Shown piece after piece: positions 21,276 to 35,090 of a DNA stretch of 64,000 nt; position 1 is the first letter of the stretch; every line of letters begins with the position of its first letter. This stretch comes from Raphanus sativus (taxonomy: Eukaryota; Streptophyta; Magnoliopsida; Brassicales; Brassicaceae), in NCBI RefSeq assembly GCF_000801105.2, contig NC_079517.1, positions 8,866,001 to 8,930,000 on the forward strand, in the 5' to 3' direction. Position numbers and translations under genes: made by a program. The notes under the pieces are model-generated. The model did not search any database, had not been told where the DNA came from, and worked only from the letters and a program-made list of their open reading frames with translations.

Positions 21276-23972
21276 CTGTCATTTCTGTTGCGGTTGGAAA
21301 CTATAATCATAGATGAACGTTATTTTATAATATATCCTACAGGGATCCTGTCTACATGTTAATTAGTATATAGTAATTAAGATAGATGTTTAGGTTAGAC
21401 ATATAGGACGGAATCAATAATCTCGAACTTTTGTATAGCCTTTTATTGACAAAATATATTTTTGTCTTCAATAAGAAAAAAGGTTAGGTCTGACTTTACT
21501 TCTTAAATTTTTGAAAAGGCCAAAATCTTTTAAGCTTTAAAGCAAAAGGCTAACACCGTATAGTCTCCACCCATGGCGCTAATATCATTGATCTTAGATT
21601 CTAAGAGGATCTCCTTTCTCTTCCTTTATGCACACATTATATATTGCATGTATATAATTAATATAGACGTGCGTAAATGTATGTGACTATACTAACAAGG
21701 TAATCCGTATTATGCAGGCCAATTTCTTATCATCTAAGTTGACATGTAATTTTTGTTGTTGTTGTTGAAGAATTGACATCCGTAGAGTTACAAAAGTAAT
21801 CATATATTAATAGGATAATACTATGCTTCCTTACCAATTACTTAATTTTGTCTCTTGAACTATTGATGTCTCCATTTACTTTTATTTTAGAATACGAGTC
21901 TCATGATAATATTGTGTGTACCAGAATGAAATGTAGGAATATATATATAGAGGTTTAACTACATCAAACAAGTTGCATAAGACAAATATATGACTCATAA
22001 GTGAATATCTTGTTAGGTTGCTTATCGCTTTACTTTGCATTATTTTAATTTTCATTTTCGTCCACCAATTTGTGGTGGATTTTGACTTAAATAGCAGTTT
22101 AGTTTTCTATTATAACATACACCAAACAACAAGTTTTATCGTAAGCAAGAGAAGAAAACAAAAGAGTTAGGGAGGTAATTTGGGTGAAAGCCTATTTCGA
22201 CAAAGCATATTTAATTTCTTTCGATGTCCCAATAAAAATTTGAGACTTATTTTAGTTTTTTATAACAAAATGACGATGATTATCTTCATCTACGTTTTTC
22301 TTTTGTCGATGATAACAAAACAACTCTATAGCAAATGAGTAATTTTATAACCGTTGGTCTCTTTTTCCTATAAATATCAAATATTTCAATGGTTGTAAAT
22401 GACTCTTCTGGTAATTGGTTGGACTGTAGATACATAATTTAGCTTTTACTTTTATTTAAAACCTTAAAAATTACTAATCATATTTTAAGTCAACATCAAA
22501 AACCACAACAAAAAATTTAAAAATTTATTGTAAACAATTTATTTACTGAAGCCATTTTTGTGTTATAGGAAAAATATATGGTTGCAGAATATATTTTAAG
22601 TATTCTTATTTTTTCTATTTATTTTTTATAGCTTCAGCCGATATATATATATAGTGAAAAAGTTTCTACTGACTAAATTTTACATTACAGACTTTAAAAA
22701 TACAATCAAACCAATCACCTCCTAAAATATACCAAATAAATTAACCTGATCATGAGAAAGAGTGAAAAAACAACAAAATTAGGTAGATAATAAAGGTGAA
22801 AAGCTTACTTAGTCAAAACACTGAACACCAATAAATGATACAAAATGATTTTTTTCTTCGTTACCGATTTTGTAAAGATTATTGAAGAAAATAAATCATG
22901 CCACAATTAAATAAACATGTATTTTTTTTTTGTTCACACTGGATTTATAAAACACCACCCCAAAATTTTGAGAAACTTCATCTCCAACTTCATCTCCGAA
23001 TGGACCAAATATATGCATATATGTATAAGGTAAATATTATTTTTTCTACTTGATATATAGAAAAAAGTTAAGGTAGAGAAAAAAGATTATGAGAACTTTT
23101 TTTCAAACAAAAAAATTTTAAATTAACTGAAACAATGTTATGACTATTTATAACTAATTTAACGTTCATATATAATTTAAAATTAACAACATAGTTAAGC
23201 TATTATAAATATAATTGTATTTTATTTATAAAAACATATAAAAATATCTTAGCATCGGAGATGTTCTAATATAATTGGTGGAAAATATTTTCTGATTAAC
23301 TCTTAAAATTTATAATGAAAATAATGTATACTACTATATAGTAAACTTATAAAAAGTTGAATTTAATTTCGAAAAATGATTAGATCATAACTCTCAGATG
23401 ACATAAGAAATGAAAAGTAAAACGGTAATGCCTCCATTGTTCACGGTTAATGAATTTTCTATACCCATTAACTCAACCTATGTGTTCCATTCTAACATGA
23501 GTGTGTTAATTTTTAGAGGCTCGAAAGTTTCTTTTATTGACCCTATAATCACCGTGATTTTTTTTAGTATTTGGTATCATTCACACGACACTTTCTAATA
23601 TGTTACTCATCTTTCTACTACTTTATCTCGATCACGTTTAACTCTAAAATTTTAAAAGGATGTAAAACCAAAAAAAAAATTATTTTAGTGACGAATCAAA
23701 TCAATTTTTTCTAAGTTTTTCCATATACCATTAACCGGAATATCCAAAACCATATTTGAAGTTACCTAAAATAATTTTAAGAAGTTAGAACACCATGAAA
23801 ACTAGGATGTCATCACATTAATTATGATGGATACGCAAATAAACAAACAGACTAGGGGTAACCTCGTCAACAAGTTCCTATATAACCCAACACACATTTG
23901 CACATATGACATGTCTCGACCAAACTACACACCTTAACTAACCCACAAAGAAGAAGACTCAGAGCAGAGAAG
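21276..23972. other. AT-rich intergenic DNA upstream of PIN6
   Basis: No gene is seen. A TATATAA at 23879-23885 lies about 90 bp before the PIN6 start codon and is a plausible TATA box. The frame at 23410-23598 has no recognisable domain. Confidence 0.5.
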
Positions 23973-26900
23973 ATGATAACTGGAAGCGAATTCTACAAAG
24001 TGATGTGTGCAATGGCACCACTCTACTTCGCCATGTTCGTAGCCTATGGTTCTGTCAAATGGTGGAAGATCTTCACGGCGGAACAATGCTCTGGAATCAA
24101 CCGTTTTGTCTCGGTTTTCGCCGTCCCAATCCTTTCTTTCCACTTCATCTCACAAAACAACCCTTACAAAATGGACATGATGTTCATCATCGCCGACACT
24201 TTGTCTAAAGTCATGGTCTTAGTTTTGCTCTCTCTATGGGCCATTCTCTTCAAGTCAGGTGGTCTCGATTGGCTCATTACTCTCTTCTCAGTCGCCACGC
24301 TCCCTAATACTCTCGTTATGGGCATCCCTTTGCTTCAAGCTATGTACGGAGACTACACTCAGAACCTCATGGTCCAACTCGTTGTTCTTCAATGCATCAT
24401 TTGGTACGTTATTCAATTTTTCATATACGTTTACTTTCTTTACATTATTTTTATGTATAAATATAAATATTAGAATTTCTACATTATTTTAATAAATTTG
24501 TCTATGATTATAAAACATTATAGTTGTTACCAAGTATAGGAAAAAATACTAATAATTAATAAATTATTTACCGATTTATATATCTGACTGAAAACAAGCA
24601 CAATCAGATGAATTTTTTGTTACTGTGTGGTGTTTTAGTTGATTCGAACATACATGATTTGCTTAATCAGTTGAACTATTATATAACCTATGATACAAAA
24701 TGTAAATATATCTATGTCTAGGTATACTCTACTACTCTTCCTCTTTGAGCTCCGTGGGGCCAGGTTGCTTATCCGAACCGAGTTTCCGGGTCAAGCAGCC
24801 GGTTCAATCACTAGGATCCAAGTCGACGATGACGTCATCTCCTTAGACGGCATGGACCCTCTCCGTACAGAAACTGAAACCGATATCAACGGTCGTGTAA
24901 TGCTGAGGATCCGACGGTCCATATCATCCGTACCCGACTCTGTTGTCTCATCCTCTCTATGCCTAACCCCTCGAGCCTCAAATCTTTCCAACGCCGAGAT
25001 TTTCTCCGTCAACACTCCTAACCGTTTCTTTAACGGCGGAGGGGGAAGTGGTGCGCTTCAGTTTTATAACGGTAATAACGAGATCATGTTTTGTAACGGT
25101 GATCTTGGCGGGTTCGGGTTTACCCGACCCGGATGTGGTGTCAGCCCGAGGAGGCTATCGGGTTATGCTTCTTCCGATGCTTACTCGTTGCAGCCTACGC
25201 CACGTGCCTCGAACTTCAACGAGCTTGACGTTAACGGAGCCGGCACGCCGGTTTGGATGAAATCTCCTGTCGCCGGGAGAATATACCGGCATGCGGCGTC
25301 GCCGAAGATGACGTGGGAGTCAGGGCAAAGACATGTAGGCAAGGATAGTATTAACGGTACGTTTTCTTTGAAAGATGTGGTGCTTTCTCGTTTTCGTAAC
25401 ACTGACACGGCGGCGTTTAGTCATTTTCCTTAAGCCTTTTTCATGTCTTAATTATTTTATTTCCATTTGCTATTTTTTTATTAGTTGGCCTTTTGTTTTA
25501 TTAAAATCTGGAATAAAAAATCTTGTCAGACTTCATAGAATACAGCTTTTTCAGATTAAAACTTGGCTTGTGTCACTTTTACCTTACAAACCCCAAGGAA
25601 TATAAACATACTAATTGAAAATCTAATCTAATTAACTTCAATTGATTTAATCTTTTGTTTGCATATTTTGAATTTTGCTAGCTTTATCATTTATCTCGTG
25701 ATTGTGAGCTTAAGATTCTAATGAAACAACATGATGAAGCATGTAAATAAAGCGGACCCATTATACCACCCGCAAGCTTACTATAATCAATAAAATTACA
25801 AAAATGGTGAACAAGATGTTGACTTTTTTGTATCCATACTTTTTTGGTCTCACAAGTCAATCTTTTTTTTCTAAGAAAGAGAGATGCTATCATATTCCTT
25901 GAGCACGTGTGTAATCATCAGCGTAACCGACGCATGATTTTTATATACTTCTCTATTAACTATATGTTCCCATTAGTACATTCTACTAGTAACAAGACGA
26001 TTATATAGTAGTGTCTGCATTGCTGACGTGTGTATATATGATTATGTAGCAGTTCCAGAGAAGGAGATCAGTTTCAGAGACGCACTTAGGGCAGCACCAC
26101 CGCCTACGGCAGCCGGTGTTGCTTGTTCCATGGAGGAAGGAGCCGCCGGGAAAGACACAGCTCCGGTTGCTGCTATTGGCAAGCAAGAAATGCCAAGTGC
26201 CGCTTTGATGGTGCGGCTCATACTAACTGTCGTGGGACGCAAGCTTTCTAGAAACCCTAACACTTATTCTAGCATCATAGGTCTTGTCTGGTCACTTATA
26301 TCCTTCAGGTTAGTAATCCATTCTTTAATTCCCTCTATAACCTTATATTTTGATTGTTAAATTTAGCTTTTTGTGATAATGGATGAGCAGATGGAATATA
26401 GCGGTGCCAGATATTGTTGCGTTTTCGATAAAGATAATATCAGATGCAGGTCTTGGAATGGCCATGTTTAGTTTAGGTATGTTAATTTTCATAAGCTAGA
26501 TAAAATGTTTTTTTTAAAGCATATGTACAAATTGTCAATAAATTTATATTTACAGGCCTATTCATGGCGTTACAGCCGAAGATGATCAATTGTGGGGCGA
26601 AGAAAGCAACAATTGGGATGTTGATTAGGTTCATCACAGGTCCCGCTTTCATGGCTGCTGCTTCAGTTATCGTTGGATTGAAAGGTTCTAGGTTGCATGC
26701 TGCCATCGTACAGGTAAACATTGGTTCATATGAGTATTCAGAGTTTCCTTCAATTAATTCCCATAGTATATATAATTTCATATGGCTATAATTTTGAAAA
26801 ATGTATAATGCTGATTATCAATGGTATATTAGTAAGCTTGACGAGACCTATATGTTTTTCTTTCATGCATAGGCGGCTCTGCCTCAAGGAATAGTACCGT

Positions 26901-27121
26901 TTGTGTTTGCGAGGGAGTATGGTTTGCATCCAGACTTACTCAGTACATTGTGAGTTTCTGTTCTCTATATATTTTTTAATCATTTCTACTCAAATGGTTT
27001 GAGTGTTTTAAAATGTGGAATTTATGTGTGTGTTGATGTTTTCTTCTTCTTCAGGGTTATCTTTGGTATGATAGTATCTTTACCGGTAACTATTCTGTAC
27101 TACGTGCTCTTGGGCCTATGA
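23973..27121 (+). CDS. PIN6: PIN6 auxin efflux carrier family protein
   Basis: Seven exons: 23973-24403, 24722-25356, 26053-26308, 26391-26476, 26556-26713, 26873-26949 and 27055-27121, giving 1710 nt and 569 residues, one fewer than I recall for Arabidopsis PIN6. Exon 1 encodes the N-terminal membrane segments ([22 protein letters not shown], and [15 protein letters not shown] with the conserved Asn). Exon 2 holds the hydrophilic loop ([24 protein letters not shown], then Ser- and Gly-rich). The C-terminal membrane bundle follows ([61 protein letters not shown]) and ends [12 protein letters not shown]6 transports indole-3-acetic acid and is found at the endoplasmic reticulum and plasma membrane. 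The exon 2 frame runs on past the donor at 25357, so a longer ORF there is not the protein. The gene precedes ADH1, as in Arabidopsis. Confidence 0.93.
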
Positions 27122-28096
27122 TTCACAACAACATTGAAGAAATAAAAATTCACGATAAACAGACGTGGAAATAGAGACTAGTGAGCTCTTAAGAGTTGTC
27201 ATTAAGAGCTTGTAAGAAAAGATTAGCTTTTACATTCAAATTACTGGTCCATGACTCAATAGTTATGGGAACGTTTTAAATTATGTACTTACTTAATTTT
27301 TAACATTGAAGGTAAGTGCATGTGCCTAGAGGTTAAGGTCAAGAATTAGTCGTGAATATTGTTTCAACGTTGGATTTCTGTAAAGCTAAATGGGTTTATG
27401 AATAGTGAAAGCATGATCCATATAAGAATCATCATGAAAATTCTTGTCAGAAAGACCAATATCAAACCAAATACTATTTATGCATTACGTGACAATCAAT
27501 AATACACATGAATAATTGAAAATGCTATCATTCTACATAGACCCTAGCTAGCTCGTATGACTTTGTCATATATAAGTATATAACCCTTGTTTTTTTCTTG
27601 AAATACATAACCATCCTAACGTTTACTTGAAGGATAGTATATACTATATATCATGAATTACCAGAAAATGTAAAAGTAAAATACATTGTCGGTTCAGAAT
27701 AGAATTCGGAAGAAACAAGTAATAAGGAAGAAGGTAAAAGTACAATAAATTGACTCTCACAATGCTATCTATGTTGAGACTTGAGAATGACGGTAAAGAA
27801 GGTAATTAAAAGCCAATCAAGATTAGCACCATTAATAAAAAACAAAATTAAATTGCATCTTGATGCCCAAGAATACATTTTCAATAAAAAATAAAAATCT
27901 TGATGGCCAAGGATAATATTAAAAATGCCACCTAATTTCCAAATTAACGTTAAACAGCCGAGACAAACCATTTCGATGGGTGCCGACATGCTGCTTTTAG
28001 AAAGAAAAAAACCACGGCGTGAGACGAAAGTAATTACTTAAGAGATTTCAATATAATTTAACTGATAAAGTTTCGTAACTAGAGAATAATAAAATG
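27122..28096. other. intergenic DNA between PIN6 and ADH1
   Basis: Downstream region of PIN6 and distal promoter of ADH1. No gene or element is recognised. Confidence 0.5.
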
Positions 28097-28104
28097 CCAC
28101 GTGG
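28097..28104 (+). promoter_or_regulatory. G-box in the ADH1 promoter
   Basis: CCACGTGG, in the context TGCCACGTGGAC, about 120 bp before the TATA box. The Arabidopsis ADH1 promoter has the same G-box, bound by bZIP factors and needed for cold, dehydration and hypoxia responses. Confidence 0.85.
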
Positions 28105-28120
28105 ACGAATACCGTAAGCG

Positions 28121-28128
28121 CCAAGTGG
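28121..28128 (+). promoter_or_regulatory. half G-box in the ADH1 promoter
   Basis: CCAAGTGG lies 24 bp after the G-box start, the same arrangement I recall for Arabidopsis ADH1. Downstream, GCCCC (28146-28150) and AACCCAAA (28163-28170) resemble the GC and GT parts of anaerobic response elements, with lower certainty. Confidence 0.7.
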
Positions 28129-28217
28129 AATTAGGCAAAAAAAACGCCCCTAGTAAAGGCGTAACCCAAAACTATCCCAGTGGTATTGTGTTATCTGTCA
28201 ACACATGGCCTCTCGAC

Positions 28218-28225
28218 TATAAATA
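28218..28225 (+). promoter_or_regulatory. TATA box of ADH1
   Basis: TATAAATA, 94 bp before the start codon, followed by a CA-rich leader. Confidence 0.8.
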
Positions 28226-28311
28226 AACATTCGTCTTTTCTCATCTCCTCACAATCAAACACAAACAAAAAAAAAACATAAGAAAGATCTATAAGTTCAT
28301 CACTGTTGATC

Positions 28312-29799
<1,488 letters not shown>

Positions 29800-30394
29800 A
29801 AAATGAAAACCAAAAAACATTCTCCTTACCAATAATAAAATGTCTACTTATTAGTAGACTACTGTCTCATCTCTTATTGCTTTTGGCTTTTCTGAAATGT
29901 GTTTATTTTAAGTCTCTAAATCTATTTTAACATATCGTTATGATAGTTGTTTCATTCTATTAAGAAGGAAATCTTTTAGACTTATAAAAAGGGAATCTTT
30001 AGATTATTACTACGCACTATCTAGAACATCTTCGAGAAGAAACGGCGTTGTTTGGAAGGAAATGATTGGCGGCGGGAAGGCTACTTAAGCTAGAAGCTGG
30101 CAAAACTGAAATTCCCCGACAATAGTGATGCGGTGTGGTCGGAAACAACAGATGAAATGGAATCCATCTTCTCCCTGCGCAAAGAGACTGCTAGAGGCCC
30201 GCAACCAATTTTGCGGTCAAGATGTTTGGTACTCCTCACTACAAAAATCAATTTTATCGGTTCGATTCACTAGTTCCGATTACTAGAGGTGGTTTTTTTA
30301 ATGTCGACCCAATAACGCAATTAGCCTAATACCAGCCCACATTTTAAGCAGACCGTCGTGTTTGTGTGTTTTTTTTAATAACGTGTTTTCTTTT
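29800..30394. other. downstream region of ADH1, no gene
   Basis: Contains the ADH1 3' end (AATAATAAAATG near 29830) and unassigned sequence. The join between the two Arabidopsis-like gene blocks lies somewhere from here to 33133. Confidence 0.5.
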
Positions 30395-31114
30395 TCCCCG
30401 ACTAATTTTGTTTTTGTAACTTGCTTGCATTTTTTTTTTTGAACAACAAGTAACTTGCTTGCATAAATAAAGAAAAAGACCGAAAATGTTTTTACAAACC
30501 CATTGGCTATAGTCAGCCCAACCCCAAGTTTGAATCACATATAGAACCCACTAATAGCCTAAAAAAAAGTAAAAGAGAAGCCCAAGTTGAAAGTCTGATA
30601 GTCTTCTGATCGATGTCTTTAGTTAGCCTCGTTGTTAACGAGAGGAGAAATAAGAGAGCAGCGGTGATGGTGATCAAGCACTTCTCAACCAGTTTTGCAT
30701 CATCTGTGATGATCGGGTTGGGTTGTCCCCTCTGAAGCTCTGGAGCTTGTTCTTTAGTTGGGTATTAATCACTTTGAAGAGTTGTTCTATGGATCGGAAG
30801 GTGTTGGAGTGGAGCCTAGCGTTTCTCTCATTCCAGACCCAATAGAACGTCGATTGCCATGCCAATAGAGTTAGAGATCGTTGAGCAGTTGGCGGAGGCA
30901 AAGAGTTCATCTGTTCGACAGTATCGGGCCAGTTCCGGTGAGCCACCAAGCGCAGCCTCCCAGTTATCTTCCTCCATAGGTTATACCCATAGTCGCAGTT
31001 GAAGTAGATGTGATCCCTGGACTCCTGAGCCGAGTTGCAGAGCAAGCAGGCTCCATCAACTCCCAGTCCCCAACGTAGTAGGCGGTCTCTTGTTGGTATC
31101 CCCGACTAAATTTT
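30395..31114 (-). mobile_element. 5'-truncated LINE (non-LTR retrotransposon) fragment
   Basis: On the minus strand an open frame from about 31096 to the stop at 30674 encodes the zinc-binding reverse transcriptase (zf-RVT) segment at the end of plant L1 ORF2: RLLRWGLGVDGACLLCNS, ESRDHIYFNCDYGYNLWRKI and WQSTFYWVWNERNARLH. The reverse transcriptase and endonuclease are missing. Near-identical TCCCCGACTAATTTT at 30395-30409 and TCCCCGACTAAATTTT at 31099-31114 look like the target duplication, giving an insert of about 690 bp. The preserved frame suggests fairly recent truncation at insertion. A later tail-only footprint lies inside it (30416-30464). Confidence 0.75.
30416..30464. repeat. oligo-T footprint between 15-bp direct repeats
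   Basis: GTAACTTGCTTGCAT at 30416-30430 and 30450-30464 encloses ten T and GAACAACAA. Minus orientation: a few bases and a poly(A) tail. It is nested in the LINE fragment's 3' tail. Confidence 0.7.
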
Positions 31115-31765
31115 ATTAAATTATAAAAAATTATAGACACAAACAAAATTACATAAAGTACAAATATTTATGTGTGTTATATAGGTCCGCTCTTGAAATA
31201 TTTTGGGATGTAAGCTCAAAACTATAAAAAATAACAAAAGCTTTTTTTAAAGGTAATCAAATAAACCAAAACCTTTATTTCTAAGACTATATATAGGACT
31301 CGGCAAAAAATTTAAATTCGAAGAACCAAACTGAACCTGATCCAAAAAGGTATTACAAAATTTGAATCGATATTGATTAAATATCCGAATATGTTTAAAA
31401 TTTTGGTATTTAAAAAATCAAAATCAAATCCGATCTGAACCAAAATATTTCTGATAGCCAAATACATCCGAAATAAATTTATATCCTTGAATATATTAGT
31501 TATTTTAAAATTTAATATATATTAAAACATCCAAAATAGATACAATATACTTTTAAGTTTTTCAAAATACTTTAAAAATATAGTCAAAAGTAAATATCTA
31601 AAATATATTTAAAACATCAAAAAATACTTAAGAAATCTAAACTTAAAATATATTTCCGATAGTGGATCTCGTGAATTTATAGTCTGACAAAAAATCAACA
31701 TGAATGATCTAAAATAAAGGAATAAAAAATTCACGATCATTTTGTTCCAAAATTTTGGTCACCAA
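31115..31765. other. AT-rich DNA, no gene
   Basis: Contains scattered CCGAATATG and CCGATCTGAACC motifs like those of degraded hAT-like repeats. Nothing else is seen. Confidence 0.4.
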
Positions 31766-32712
31766 TCTATACTATTAAAGCATGATCCTATTATTTTTTT
31801 TTACTAAAAATACCTTTTTCTTTACTAACATCGCATATTTCATTAAGGGCAATCAAGTAATATTAATAACACATCTGTATTGGGCCTTTTTTTTATTCAT
31901 CCCATTGCCCACATTATTTCTTTTGGGCCATTTGGGCCGATTAAGAAATCATATCCAATTCTTATTTTTTTCCAAGTTCAAATTATTTATTTTCAAGCAT
32001 TCTTAATATTTTGTGTAGTGAACAAAAACTAATCACTTAATTATTATGTTTTTTCTTTTTTAATATAATTTAAGCATTCATAAAAAATTGAATTTTTTCA
32101 TTGAAAAGTATAAATCTTTACTAAAAGTATTTATTTTTTTATTAAAAAAATTAACCACATAATAAAATTAATTTATCAGAATTATACCAACTTAATTCAT
32201 TAAAAAGAAAGTTTAATCTTCTAAACATAAATACTCATTAGACCTCGACGTTCAGATACCCAAATTTTTATCCAAACTATCATATTTTATTCAAAAATAT
32301 TCAAAAGTACCAAAAATAACTACTATATTTAACTTATAATATTAATTTAAAATATTAAAATAATTATAAATATAATTATAACATATATTTTTAGATATAT
32401 ATTCACATTTCGGATATCTTCGGGTACTCATGGTTCAGGTCGGGTTCGGGACCGGTTCTTCGGATATAGCAATTTAGAACTCATTCGGATATTTATTCCG
32501 GGTCTGATTCGGTTCGGGATCCTGATTTTCTGGTCGGTTTCGGGTTGGTTCTTCGGGTTCGGATATTGTGCTGAGACCTATACTCTTTTAAAATGAAACA
32601 CGATAAAGAAAGATAAAAAGCTTAAGTGTTTTATAAAAAAACAAATATATGAAAATATGACATTTACTAAATATTTGTCAATTTAAAAAAAAAAAAGGAA
32701 AATAAAATCTAG
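31766..32712 (+). mobile_element. possible Helitron (weak)
   Basis: TCTATACTATTAAAGCATGATCC at 31766, preceded by A, matches the 5' end common to Brassicaceae Helitrons. An AAAATCTAG followed by T ends at 32712, as in the Helitron at 43908-44849, but the expected GC-rich hairpin just before it is absent. A hAT-like element is inserted inside. Confidence 0.35.
32240..32580. mobile_element. hAT-like non-autonomous element
   Basis: The left end AGACCTCGACG and the right end (reverse strand TAGGTCTCAGC) are inverted. Flanks TACTCATT (32232-32239) and TACTCTTT (32581-32588) match at seven of eight bases. The inside is rich in TCGGGTTCGG-type motifs that recur in Brassicaceae non-autonomous hAT elements. 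Confidence 0.5.
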
Positions 32713-32720
32713 TTGAAGCT

Positions 32721-32762
32721 TAAAACTGTTTCTTTTGCCAAAAAAACTAAAACTATTCTTTT
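32721..32762. repeat. poly(A) footprint between imperfect 15-bp repeats
   Basis: TAAAACTGTTTCTTT at 32721-32735 and TAAAACTATTCTTTT at 32748-32762 enclose TGCCAAAAAAAC. Two mismatches make it an older or weaker member of the class. Confidence 0.35.
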
Positions 32763-33133
32763 TCACCTATTTTCTCTTTCTATTTCTTTACTCTTTTTTC
32801 TCTCTCAAATCTTTTTTTTTTTTGACAAATAAGCCCTAAAATGTTTATGTGGCATTCAAGTGTTCGAAACTGGGCCCGAAGAATTATAAATATCTAAACT
32901 TACCAATTAAAAAGAAAAAAGAAAAACAAAACAAAGCGACAAAACCGTCTCACTTCCTTGAAAATTCGTTTCGATTGCGAGGAGCGATCCCTTGCCCTGC
33001 GCACAAGTTTCATCCTCTTCTTCTTCCCACTCTACCCTAAAATTCTCTAAAGTCCTTTTCTCTTTTCATTATTAATCTCAGCAAAAAAACAAATTAGGTT
33101 TTTCAGAATTCAAAAAGCAGAGACTCGAGAGGT

Positions 33134-34580
33134 ATGGTCAAATCATCGTCGGACCGTGTTGATTCTTCTTCGTCTCCTTCAGTGGCTCCGTTCCTGAGGA
33201 AATGCTACGAGATGGTCGACGATTCCTCAACCGATTCCATCATCTCGTGGAGTAGTAATGGAGACAACAGCTTCGTTATCTCGGACACCACCCTCTTCTC
33301 TACTCACCTCTTGCCCAAATACTTCAAACACAGCAACCTCTCTAGCTTCATCCGTCAGCTCAATATCTACGTCAGTCTCTTCTCTCTCTTTCTCGCTAGA
33401 ATTGGCTCTCATCAGAATCAAAGAACTGTTATGATGTTTTCTTGAATTTGCCCGTTTGTTGTTTCTTGAAATCTGTAAAGTTGATTTCTTTTTTTTTTTT
33501 TTTTAAAGAAATTTGATTACTTTGTCAAACTAGTGGTTAAATTTGATTACTTTATCAAGAAAGATGTTTTTTTTTTGGGTCAATTATAGTGATGTGGTGG
33601 TGAGAGAAGAGTAAAGTTTGTGTTTTTTTTTTTTTTTTTTTGGGTTTCAGGGATTTAGAAAAGTTGATGCAGATCGTTGGGAGTTTGCTAATGATGGGTT
33701 TGTGAGAGGACAAAAGGAGTTGTTAAAGAATGTTATCAGGAGGAAGAATGTTCAGAGTAGTACTAGTAGTGAGCAGCAGCATCAGAGAAAGACTTGTACA
33801 GCTGATGCTGATGATGCTTGTCAGGAGAAAGAGTGTAGTGGGGAGAGTGAGCTGTGGAAAGAAGTTGATGTCTTGAAAGGGGATAAGAAGGCATTGGCGC
33901 AGGAGCTGGTGAAAGTTAGGCAGTACCAGGAGAGCACAGACGCTAAGATGCTGCACTTGGAAGACAGGGTTCAAGGGATGGAAGAGAGTCAGCAAGAGAT
34001 GCTTTCGTTTTTGGTTATGGTTATGCAGAACCCGAGTCTGTTGGTTCAGTTGCTTCAGCCTAAGGAAAACAGTTGGCGAAAGACGGAAGGAGGAGGAGGA
34101 GGAGGGGCGAAGATTTTGGAAGAAGTTACCGATGAAGGAGAAACAACAAACTCGAAGGGTCTTCCTTTAGTAACGTACCAGAAGACACCATCAGAGGGAA
34201 CAGCAGCAAAATCGAGCTCCAACGAGGTTAATGATTTCTTGAGAAATGCGGATATGTTGAAGTTCTGCTTGGATGAGAATCGTGTGCCGTTGATCATACC
34301 TGATCTGTATGATGATGGGGCTTGGGAAAAGCTTTTGCTGTTGAGCCCTTCAAAGAAGAAGAAGAATAAGATGCAGGAGAAGAATGATGTGACACTGGAG
34401 GAGGAGGAGGATGAAGATGGAAGAATGGAACTAGACAAGAGTCTAGCGCTGGAGCTGATAGAAGAAGAAATGGAGAAAGCAGATGACTTTGATTTTGATA
34501 TTGGACAGCTTACTCCAGAGAGGTCTAGGAATCTTGAGATTCTTACACAGCATATGAGATTACTGGCTTCAGATCAGTAA
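33134..34580 (+). CDS. HSFA8: heat shock transcription factor A8
   Basis: Two exons, 33134-33370 and 33651-34580, 388 residues. The intron interrupts the DNA-binding domain at the position conserved in plant HSFs (QLNIY, then [17 protein letters not shown]). The domain starts [12 protein letters not shown] and includes SFIRQLNIY. The HR-A/B oligomerisation coiled coil follows from [21 protein letters not shown] to [19 protein letters not shown], with the insert typical of class A. RRKNVQ-type basic residues may serve for nuclear import. The AHA-type activation motif is [13 protein letters not shown], and the acidic C terminus ends [15 protein letters not shown]. Class A8 binds heat shock elements and has been linked to redox sensing. 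A T-rich tract precedes the acceptor. The match to At1g67970 is clear. This is the first gene of the second syntenic block. Confidence 0.94.
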
Positions 34581-35090
34581 GTAGCCAGAGAATGAGTTTT
34601 TGAACTTTTGTTATTATATATAATGAAACAACAAAGTTAGGCTCTGGAATATTATTTTCACCGGAGCTATTCTTACAGCATCTTACTAAATATTAAAAAG
34701 TTTTAGAAACATGGACTTATACAAGTCTGCTAAGATTTTACTTTTGTTTAGTAGTAACGACAACTAGTACATAAGCCTTGATTTGTTATGGAAAAAAGTA
34801 AAATGGTACTGTCTTTTTCTTTCTTTTTTTTCCTTAAAACATAAGCAGAGAAATCTTGTAATAACTGGAACAGGTATTAACTGAGACTGGTTGTATTAAG
34901 GAATAATAAACAGTCGTTATCAACTGACTGATTCCTCATCTCGTCTTGTGATCTTATTGCTCACACGTCATTAAAACAAGACAACCTTTTTTCTTTTTTC
35001 TTTTGAATATAAAGACGACCTTTTTCTTATACTGCTCAACCATCAAAACTGAAACACAAAAAAAAGATTAAAAAAAAAACTCAAAAGACG
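34581..35090. other. short intergenic region between HSFA8 and ABCI17
   Basis: No gene is seen; it contains the HSFA8 3' end and the ABCI17 promoter. Confidence 0.5.

Noticed and set aside
24690..25433. A 247-residue single-exon gene within PIN6
   Set aside because: It is PIN6 exon 2 read through into the intron; the true donor is at 25357 and the true acceptor at 24721.
33510..33565. Repeat of AAATTTGATTACTTTRTCAA in the HSFA8 intron as a retroposon footprint
   Set aside because: The spacer has no A or T run; it looks like a simple local duplication.
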